DNA of 6,073 nucleotides from Actinomycetota bacterium (GTDB lineage: Bacteria > Actinomycetota > Humimicrobiia > Humimicrobiales > Humimicrobiaceae): NCBI GenBank assembly GCA_016870675.1, contig VGAU01000118.1:1-6073 (forward strand), written 5' to 3'. Under the pieces are notes generated by a model that worked only from the letters and a program-made list of their open reading frames with translations, ran no database searches and was not told where the DNA came from. A program made the translations under genes and the position numbers. This document shows, in pieces, positions 1 to 5,956 of this stretch. Position 1 is the stretch's first letter; each line of letters starts with the position of its first letter.

Positions 1-99
1 CATTTTAAAAACATCTTCTTTTAAAGGTTTTCCATTTTTATTACTAATACCATAATTAAGCCCAAACTGAGCTGTTCTTAAGCATAATCTATTATACAC
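1..99 (-). CDS. Aldo/keto reductase, N-terminal fragment (runs off the left edge)
   Basis: The first 33 codons are visible. They contain TAQFGLNYGISNKNGKP, which resembles the first beta strand and loop of NAD(P)H-dependent aldo/keto reductases of the type found in surface-sugar clusters (family pattern LGTAQFG-x-x-YGI). The best in-frame start is GTG at 99-97, directly after an in-frame TAA (102-100); a GGGAAG about 11 bases upstream could be its ribosome binding site. There is no in-frame ATG. The usual Gly of LGTAQFG is Arg here (AGA instead of GGA, a one-base change), so the gene may be decaying. It lies 73 bases downstream of the transferase gene in the same direction, so it could be read by the same transcript. 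Family assignment is by motif recollection; the catalytic Asp/Tyr/Lys/His are outside the window. Confidence 0.5.
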   Translation of the reverse strand, partial: MYNRLCLRTAQFGLNYGISNKNGKPLKEDVFKM

Positions 100-172
100 T
101 TACGTCACTTCTTCCCACTTTTTTATCTTATTTTATAGATTTTAATAACCTTCATCTCACACTACCTGATTT

Positions 173-2074
173 TTAGGTAATTTTTAATATATTATTAAAA
201 ACGATTTTATCTGCGGGTTCTTTGGAATGAATTCCATATTGATGAAGAAATTCATCGTTGGGTTCTATCACCTCATTAATTAGATCTATGTTATTACAAT
301 ACTTTTCAATATTAGTGAAGTATTCATGTTCATTTTCACATAATTCTACTCTTTTTTTTAAGAGATTTTTCGCTTCTTTTATCATTTTTAAACAATATTT
401 ATTATAATAAACAATTATTGGTTTTCTTGTGCAAAGCATTTTTAGAAGACTAGTCATGGGAAAATCTATAATATATAAATCATTACTTTCAAGATAATTC
501 TCTGTATCAACATTATTTGGTAAAAATTTAATATTGTTTAGTTTTTTTTCACTACAAAATTCTCTCAATGGATGTATAAAAGGTTGGTAAGGATATTGTT
601 TTATATTAAACGTTATATCTTTAAAATTATTAAATAACATTACCATTTTTTTTTGTAAATTTACATACCAAAAATTAGGATAGCTGTTCCATCCATAATA
701 AAAAAAGTCAGGTATAAAGTGTGTATCGACATATAATACGGATATCTTCCTTTTTTCCTTGTTGATCTTTATCGTTTTTCTTTGATTTAAGTATAATTGT
801 TGTAATATTGGATTTCCTGTTGCAATGGGGATAGCATACTTTTCATTATCTTTCATTTCTCTCTTAAAATAATTACAGACACCATTCCCATAAACATATG
901 AATATTTGTAATTTACATAATCAGAATATTTAATTATAGGTGCTTCAACTGACCCCATTGCACCATGCTGAATTGTGCAAATATTAATTCCGATTCTTTG
1001 AGCCGCAAGAGATGCAGCAATTTCTTTATAATCGGTAATTGAAGGATTTAAGAAAATTCCTATCTTTTTCTTAATGAATAATTTTTCTATATCGATACTT
1101 TTTAGTATTGTTTTTGGAATAATTTCAAAAATATATATTTTTAGCCATTTTAATATTATATTGAAGTAATTAATTCCATCGTATTCAAACAACTGTTTAA
1201 TTTCATTATCTAAGGTTATTTCATTCCAAAATTCATTAAGAGTTTTTTTTGTAATCCCAATTTGTTTAAGTATTTGCCAAGATTCTTTATTTTTATGATT
1301 TATATTATTATCCATTATATTTGAAATCTTAATCACATTTCCCCCACTCTTTCTCCATTCAGTTAGATAAGAGGGTATATGTGCAAGAGTATTACTTTTC
1401 CCAATTGCAACATTCGGAAGTTCGTTTTTTATATTAATACAGTTAATTAGATATTTTAAAAGATCATTATATAAATATTTTACAAAATTTCTTATGTATT
1501 TACTAAAAATTAACTCTTTTTTAATTGTGTAATATTCTAAGTTATATTGATATTTATTCTTTATAAGCAAAAGAGCATCTAAACTTAAAGTACCGATATT
1601 AAATTTGATGTCATTAAATAAAATATCTTTATTATTATCAAAAGCTACTATATGGGCTGGTTGGATTGCTTCACACATTTTTTTTAAAGTGTATATTTTA
1701 TTAAAAATTGAATCATTAAATATTTTTAATAAAATAATAAAGGGTGAGTTTGAAAATATCTTATTTCTACATAAGTCCTCAAACTTTAAATCCATTTTTT
1801 TATCAAATAAATGAGCCAGTAACTCAATTATTTTTAAATTACTTGATGCTTTTTTAATAAAATCGAGGGGATCGTAGAAATCTTCAATTGATAAGTAATC
1901 AATTCCATGACTATCCAGCATTTGAGCAATATGTGGATACATTGCAATTGGAAATATGTGTTTAGGAAAAATTCCATTGTTTTCAGATATTAAATAATTA
2001 AGTTCTTCTGGTAAGGAAAGAAGTGTAATAGTACCATGTATAGACGTTCTATGTATATTTTTATTATTGTTCAT
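173..2074 (-). CDS. Large GT-B-like surface-carbohydrate transferase with QHG motif
   Basis: A 633-residue, apparently soluble protein with no signal peptide. The C-terminal half looks like one lobe of a GT-B-type transferase of the capsule/surface carbohydrate or CDP-glycerol transferase kind: TIQHGAMGS (QHG at residues 369-371), VYGNGV then ATGNP (418-422), IIDFPMTSLLKML (Asp537, Pro539, Thr541) followed by a KPIIVYY strand, and a closing HQYGIHSKEPADKIV. The N-terminal ~340 residues contain a weak Rossmann-like strand (AHIVAFDNN, about 140-148) but no family I recognise. ATG at 2074 is chosen because it lies 5 bases after the stop of the preceding gene; longer starts (ATG 2089, TTG 2107) overlap that gene and have no Shine-Dalgarno sequence. 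No strong one is seen for 2074 either, so translation may be coupled. Base composition is markedly more AT-rich than the upstream genes, and the frame contains several A8-A9 runs. Likely role: transfer of a sugar or polyol-phosphate unit to a surface glycan; donor and acceptor unknown. Confidence 0.6.
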   Translation of the reverse strand: MNNNKNIHRTSIHGTITLLSLPEELNYLISENNGIFPKHIFPIAMYPHIAQMLDSHGIDYLSIEDFYDPLDFIKKASSNLKIIELLAHLFDKKMDLKFEDLCRNKIFSNSPFIILLKIFNDSIFNKIYTLKKMCEAIQPAHIVAFDNNKDILFNDIKFNIGTLSLDALLLIKNKYQYNLEYYTIKKELIFSKYIRNFVKYLYNDLLKYLINCINIKNELPNVAIGKSNTLAHIPSYLTEWRKSGGNVIKISNIMDNNINHKNKESWQILKQIGITKKTLNEFWNEITLDNEIKQLFEYDGINYFNIILKWLKIYIFEIIPKTILKSIDIEKLFIKKKIGIFLNPSITDYKEIAASLAAQRIGINICTIQHGAMGSVEAPIIKYSDYVNYKYSYVYGNGVCNYFKREMKDNEKYAIPIATGNPILQQLYLNQRKTIKINKEKRKISVLYVDTHFIPDFFYYGWNSYPNFWYVNLQKKMVMLFNNFKDITFNIKQYPYQPFIHPLREFCSEKKLNNIKFLPNNVDTENYLESNDLYIIDFPMTSLLKMLCTRKPIIVYYNKYCLKMIKEAKNLLKKRVELCENEHEYFTNIEKYCNNIDLINEVIEPNDEFLHQYGIHSKEPADKIVFNNILKIT

Positions 2075-2079
2075 AGAAA

Positions 2080-4032
2080 TTAATACCATCCAATGTAACA
2101 AAGCCAAACTAAATTATACAAATCAGATAACTGTTGTCCCGTTGCTTCAATTCCTGATATATAATCATCAGTAATTTTTTGAAAATAATCAAGGTTGAAA
2201 TATTGACCATCCAATATTTGTTCAAATGGATAATTTTTTAGTTTATTTCGGAAAAAAAATAAAAAACTTGAACCATAAAGAATTTCGCCTTCAAGAGAAA
2301 AATTGGGGTTGACATCATATAAATACGAATGAGGTCCAACTTGCAAATGATTTGGATAATCAACTTTATTCTCAAGCATCCATTTCATTGGGTACTTAGT
2401 TGGTCGTAATTCCAATCCCCGGCCCCAGTCTTCGGGCATTTTACTGAGAAACTCCTGCATCCGCATATCCCAAAACGGGAGATTCAACCTTAGTTGATTA
2501 AAGCCGGTCATTTCAGAGATTGATTTAACAGTTGATCCCTGCCAATGAAAACTATTATACAAATACAATATCCAACTGTATACAGTGTCTGGTTCAATGA
2601 GTTCCACACACTCTTTTAGATATGAATTAAATATCTCAGATTCATATCGTTCTTTTCCATAGTTTGTAAGCAACTGATTGTTATGTATGCCATAAAAGGG
2701 AATACGGCGATTTCTTATAAAAAATGAAGCAATAAACTTAAGCTTTAGTTCAAAAATATTCAATGGTTGTTCATCTTCAAAAGAATGCCACTTCAAACGC
2801 GAGCGAAGAATATTATATACTGCATCTTTTGAATATGTACCATTTAAAATACTTTTGAAAAAAGTTGGACCAAACAGATAGGATGACATTTTATCACTAT
2901 ATTCCCGGAATGCCAAAACAGGATGTTCAAGTATTGTAGTGAACTGTGAAAAACCTAAATTATGGGCACCATCACTAATTTCTCCGCAAAAAACAGTATC
3001 ATCCAGAGATCTATGATGATTAATGTAATCGGAAAGGACATAGAAATTATATGAATTATCAGCGTAAATGTGATTATCCCGAAGAAAAGGTTTTATATTT
3101 TCCCACTTTTCTATTGCATGTTTTGTTGTGTAATCTGTTGGTACGATGGATATATCGACAGAATAATACTTGGCAAATTTTTTTGCTCGTTCAATTTCAT
3201 ATTGATTTGCATCTCTTGCTCTATCAGAATATTCCATTTTACATGTGACAGCACGTACATGAGAAGAACCAAAGTTTTTAACTAACAATGCTAAAAGTGC
3301 TGTTGAATCCCACCCACTCGAAAGGTAAATCCAATTAGTTCCTTCTCTGGATCCCCTAATTCGTATTGCCTCAGAAAGAATCTGAAAATACTCTGTAAGT
3401 TTACTATTATCATAGGATGCAGCACTATCTGCACGAAACGGTATTTGTTCGATATAGTTTTTATTCTCTGTTAATACAAGTCGTTCACCAACTCCTAGCC
3501 TTTTTACATTTGAATAAATTGTATGTTTCTTTGGTGCATACATTCCGTATATAGACAGTAGGTTTGCTAATGCAGTCTGGTCATAGGATCCTCCCTCTTC
3601 AGCAACTACAGCCGAAAGATCTGATGATGCAATAACATTATTTTTTTGTATAGAGTAGAAAATATCTTTTTTGTTAAAACGATCTGCAAAAATTATCACA
3701 CTATGATTCTTTTTATTAATTAAACAGGCTATATAATCTCCTTCAATTTTTGGGATAATCTCATTTAAATTTGATTTGTGAAAACAATTTTTTAATGCTG
3801 ATTCTTTTTCAGATATATTGTCAACGGGGAGATATTTTCCAGTATCCTGAAGGATTGCATATATAGTACCCCATAAAAAAAGTTTATTTTCATCGCCTAA
3901 GGAAACTTCAGTATATTCTTTATCAGAAACTAAAAGTAAATTCTTACCTGAATAAATAATGTTTTTATTATTTAATAAAGACTCTTTTTCTCTAATAAAT
4001 TTTTCGCCATAAAATAATTTCATTTTGTACAT
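2080..4032 (-). CDS. Asparagine-synthetase-like amide-forming enzyme lacking the glutaminase cysteine
   Basis: A 650-residue protein with the two-domain layout of class B asparagine synthetases. Residues 1-200 resemble a degenerate class II amidotransferase domain (IEGDYIACL at 97-104, DRFNKKDIFYS at 117-127), but there is no Cys at position 2 or near the N-terminus, so it should not hydrolyse glutamine. Residues 230-650 form the ATP-pyrophosphatase synthetase domain: LSSGWDST at 237-244 is the PP-loop (usual form SGGxDS), GEISDGAHNLGFSQF at 350-364 is the second active-site segment, and LPFWDMRMQEFLSKMP then PTKYPMKWML (518-553) match the C-terminal substrate/lysine region. Expected chemistry is adenylation of a carboxylate and attack by ammonia or another amine. 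Relatives in polysaccharide loci amidate sugar acids; beta-lactam synthetases and lasso-peptide cyclases are other branches. It follows the radical SAM gene by 31 bases. ATG 4023 (647 residues), with AAAG upstream, is an equally possible start. Confidence 0.75.
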   Translation of the reverse strand: MYKMKLFYGEKFIREKESLLNNKNIIYSGKNLLLVSDKEYTEVSLGDENKLFLWGTIYAILQDTGKYLPVDNISEKESALKNCFHKSNLNEIIPKIEGDYIACLINKKNHSVIIFADRFNKKDIFYSIQKNNVIASSDLSAVVAEEGGSYDQTALANLLSIYGMYAPKKHTIYSNVKRLGVGERLVLTENKNYIEQIPFRADSAASYDNSKLTEYFQILSEAIRIRGSREGTNWIYLSSGWDSTALLALLVKNFGSSHVRAVTCKMEYSDRARDANQYEIERAKKFAKYYSVDISIVPTDYTTKHAIEKWENIKPFLRDNHIYADNSYNFYVLSDYINHHRSLDDTVFCGEISDGAHNLGFSQFTTILEHPVLAFREYSDKMSSYLFGPTFFKSILNGTYSKDAVYNILRSRLKWHSFEDEQPLNIFELKLKFIASFFIRNRRIPFYGIHNNQLLTNYGKERYESEIFNSYLKECVELIEPDTVYSWILYLYNSFHWQGSTVKSISEMTGFNQLRLNLPFWDMRMQEFLSKMPEDWGRGLELRPTKYPMKWMLENKVDYPNHLQVGPHSYLYDVNPNFSLEGEILYGSSFLFFFRNKLKNYPFEQILDGQYFNLDYFQKITDDYISGIEATGQQLSDLYNLVWLCYIGWY

Positions 4033-4063
4033 CTTTATTTTTTTTTATAATATTTATTTATCT

Positions 4064-5593
4064 TCATGTGTGATATATGAATGATGTTTTTTTGTCTAAT
4101 TTTAACCGTTTTGCTACCCATGCCACAGGGTAAAGAAGTATTTTCTCCAGCTGAGGTGAAAATTTCCATATTCTATGAGATATTTTTGAAAAAATAAAAA
4201 TCAAAAGGTATTCACTGAAAGGGAATAATCGCCGTAGATATATCGATGAGTTTTTCCAGCAAAAATCAGTAATTGCCCTCTTCATTTGTGGCGAATAATC
4301 CCAAAACACGTCATCGATGTAAAGACAGAGTTGATCAGAAAGAAAAAGCATAAAGAATGCATTAATTTTAGATGGAGAGGGTGAATTTCTCTTCAGGTCT
4401 AACCACCATTCTGTAAATCCATATTGTTTATGATATTGATCATAAAGTTTTGTACCGGGATATGGAATGGGAGTAGCTGTAGAGCTGAAAAAGATAAGAG
4501 ATTTTGGTATTATAGACATCTCTTGAATGTTTTTTTTAAAATGCTCGGGTGTTTCCCAGGGAAAACCAATAATATTATTGAAATAAATCGCTGGAAAATG
4601 TATTTTTTCAAGAATTTTAAAACCTTCATGAATATCTGAAACTGTATATATTTTATTGATTTTCTGTAAGGTTTCATCATTAAAACTTTCAATTCCGAAT
4701 GCAAGCCGGCAAAAACAAGCTGATAGCATTTCAGAGAGCATTTGTTCATCCAAACTATCAATACGCAGCTGTGCTGAAAATTTTAACGCAAATTGACTTT
4801 TTTTTACAAGTCCGCAAAATTCAATAATACGATCCTTATTAATAAAAGCTTCATCATCTTGAAATGCAAATATTCTTGCACCATATTTTTCAGCGAGAAA
4901 CTCAATTTCTTGAAAAACGTTCTGGGGACTCCGAGCACGGTACGTACGTCCAAAAACATTATGGCTTGAACAGAAAATACAATTGTAGTGACATCCTCTA
5001 CTAGAAAAGACACTCCAAAATATCGGATTGGAAAATGGATTATGGCTTCCTGTATAATAGACAATAGGAAATGCATCGTAATCAGGAAAGGGGATTGTAT
5101 CCAAGTTTTTAATCAACGGTCTTTTGGAAGTATAGCAGACAGAATCATCCTTTTTTATAAAACAGATGCCCGCGATATCTTCAATTTTTTTTCTACCGAG
5201 GAAATATTTTGCAAGATCTAAAATTGTATCTTCGCCTTCTCCGATTGCAACGATATCAACACTGTGCTGAAGAACTTCTTCGGGACAGCAGTTTGCATGA
5301 GGGCTACCAGCAACGATAGGAATTTTTAATTTCTTCAGACATTTTAGATATTCATAGGTCTGCGGAATATATGTAATGGTAATAGTAACACCGATGAAAT
5401 GAGGAGAAAACTGAAGAATCTGTTGCTCAAGTTCTTCTTCATTTAGTAAATGGAAAGGGGCAGTAGCATCAAGAACAAGAAAATCATGCCCAGCCTTTTT
5501 TAATGTAGATGAGAGATAGACAAGATTTAAGAGAATTTCGCTTGAAGGAACAGCTGTGGGAGGATTGAGAAGGATAACCTTACAGTTCGTCAT
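4064..5593 (-). CDS. B12-binding-domain radical SAM enzyme (BchE-like)
   Basis: A 509-residue protein in two recognisable parts. Residues 1-140 form a Rossmann-like cobalamin-binding-type domain: KVILLNPPTAVP, LVLDAT, IGVTITITYIPQT, IPIVAGSPHANCCPEE, and DIVAIGEGED (GEGE at 118-121). The DxHxxG cobalt-ligating motif is absent, as in many B12-radical SAM enzymes. Residues 190-400 form the radical SAM barrel: the 4Fe-4S/SAM motif SSRGCHYNCIFCSS has Cys201, Cys205 and Cys208 (CX3CX2C), followed by FQDDEAF (244-250), FGIES (299-303), GFPWET (343-348) and TPIPYPGTKLY (374-384). The last ~110 residues are an aromatic and basic extension without a family I can name. ATG 5593 is chosen because GAGGTG lies 9 bases upstream; an in-frame GTG at 5605 overlaps that site. 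The family performs methylations, cyclisations and rearrangements on unactivated carbons; here it probably tailors a sugar or lipid precursor for the downstream enzymes. Family confidence is high, substrate unknown. Confidence 0.85.
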   Translation of the reverse strand: MTNCKVILLNPPTAVPSSEILLNLVYLSSTLKKAGHDFLVLDATAPFHLLNEEELEQQILQFSPHFIGVTITITYIPQTYEYLKCLKKLKIPIVAGSPHANCCPEEVLQHSVDIVAIGEGEDTILDLAKYFLGRKKIEDIAGICFIKKDDSVCYTSKRPLIKNLDTIPFPDYDAFPIVYYTGSHNPFSNPIFWSVFSSRGCHYNCIFCSSHNVFGRTYRARSPQNVFQEIEFLAEKYGARIFAFQDDEAFINKDRIIEFCGLVKKSQFALKFSAQLRIDSLDEQMLSEMLSACFCRLAFGIESFNDETLQKINKIYTVSDIHEGFKILEKIHFPAIYFNNIIGFPWETPEHFKKNIQEMSIIPKSLIFFSSTATPIPYPGTKLYDQYHKQYGFTEWWLDLKRNSPSPSKINAFFMLFLSDQLCLYIDDVFWDYSPQMKRAITDFCWKNSSIYLRRLFPFSEYLLIFIFSKISHRIWKFSPQLEKILLYPVAWVAKRLKLDKKTSFIYHT

Positions 5594-5673
5594 ATTAAAA
5601 CACACCTCAAAAGGGCCCCTACCGATAGCTTGTTTTGCTTTTTTACCATTAAAAGAACACTTTTATATTTCAT
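5590..5673 (-). CDS. Small upstream ORF, 27 codons, coupled to the radical SAM gene
   Basis: The frame starts MKYKSVLLMVKK and ends SVGALLRCVLI. It has its own ribosome binding site, AGAAGG at 5681-5686, seven bases before the ATG. Its TGA (5592-5590) overlaps the ATG of the radical SAM gene as ATGA, the usual geometry of translational coupling. An in-frame TAG lies directly upstream of the ATG, so it is not the visible tail of a longer gene. It is basic and hydrophobic with one Cys. It could be a leader peptide that controls the operon, a small membrane or precursor peptide, or chance. I recognise no homologue. Confidence 0.35.
   Translation of the reverse strand: MKYKSVLLMVKKQNKLSVGALLRCVLI
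5603..5608 (-). promoter_or_regulatory. Ribosome binding site that sets the radical SAM start
   Basis: GAGGTG read on the minus strand lies nine bases before ATG 5593. It includes the alternative GTG start at 5605, which makes that longer start unlikely. It also lies inside the 27-codon upstream frame, so ribosomes reading that frame would cross it. Confidence 0.6.
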
Positions 5674-5777
5674 CTATTTACCTTCTTTTAAATTTTTTAT
5701 ATGCATTTCATATGTAATAATCTTACTTAGTTAGAACCTTTCGGTTATTTGTCCCACTTTCCCTATCTGCTTGAACA

Positions 5778-5801
5778 TAAAATTATTATCTAATAATTTT
5801 A
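5778..5801. repeat. Perfect 11-bp inverted repeat, 2-base centre
   Basis: TAAAATTATTA (5778-5788), TC, then TAATAATTTTA (5791-5801). Both arms match at all 11 positions. It is made only of A and T apart from the C in the centre. It lies between the divergent operon and transposase, a position suited to a dimeric repressor's operator or to a hairpin at the insertion-sequence end. Confidence 0.6.
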
Positions 5802-5834
5802 ATAAAAAATATAGAAATAATTTAAATTAGTTCA

Positions 5835-5851
5835 TGCTGAATAATTCAGCA
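5835..5851. repeat. 7-bp stem with 3-base loop before the transposase
   Basis: TGCTGAA (5835-5841), loop TAA, TTCAGCA (5845-5851), a perfect stem with three G-C pairs. It sits about 105 bases upstream of the transposase start. Hairpins in such leaders can limit transposase translation from transcripts entering the element; that role is inference here. Confidence 0.55.
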
Positions 5852-5956
5852 CAAATATATCAGATTATGAAAAGTATTAACACAAACAAATATAAAAGGC
5901 CCGTAAAATATGATAAATTTCCTTTAAAACTACTACATAGTAAAGGAGAATTTTAC

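Larger units (their letters stand above)
5674..5956. other. Divergent intergenic region between operon and transposase
   Basis: About 280 bases without a convincing gene apart from the small ORF beside it. It must hold the operon promoter (minus strand) and the transposase promoter (plus strand) if both exist. It contains the 5778-5801 inverted repeat, the 5835-5851 hairpin and a short GNRA-loop hairpin at 5735-5746 (AACC-GAAA-GGTT on the minus strand). A TTGAAC at 5771-5776 resembles a -35 box on the plus strand, but no good -10 follows at the right spacing. The sequence is so AT-rich that I do not call a promoter. A plus-strand in-frame extension of the transposase to ATG 5834 exists but has no ribosome binding site. 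Confidence 0.5.

Noticed and set aside
123..155. Ten-codon minus-strand frame MKVIKIYKIR
   Set aside because: Too short, with a weak ribosome binding site, and not in frame with the aldo/keto reductase; possibly a remnant but not supportable as a gene.
100..172. Rho-independent terminator after the transferase gene
   Set aside because: No stable stem precedes the T- or A-runs here, so transcription may continue into the aldo/keto reductase.
2075..2107. Longer transferase starts at TTG 2107 or ATG 2089
   Set aside because: They overlap the end of the synthetase gene, have no Shine-Dalgarno sequence, and the added residues only reflect the overlapping coding sequence.
3051..3285. Plus-strand frames of 65-71 codons inside the synthetase gene, and similar ones at 1605-1814, 4424-4639 and 4988-5221
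   Set aside because: They lie antisense to well-supported genes, show no family features, and are Phe/Ile/Cys-rich as expected of shadows.
4510..5076. Minus-strand frames in another register inside the radical SAM gene (4510-4761, 4804-5076)
   Set aside because: They overlap motif-bearing parts of the radical SAM frame, including the barrel, and have no ribosome binding sites or recognisable content.
2080..5673. Lasso-peptide or other RiPP cluster (synthetase homologue plus radical SAM plus small ORF)
   Set aside because: No peptide-recognition domain, transglutaminase-like leader protease or convincing precursor is present, and the neighbours are carbohydrate-type. Kept only as a minor alternative for the small ORF.
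5735..5746. AACC-GAAA-GGTT mini-hairpin as a terminator or riboswitch element
   Set aside because: Only four base pairs, no following T-run, and no surrounding paired structure.
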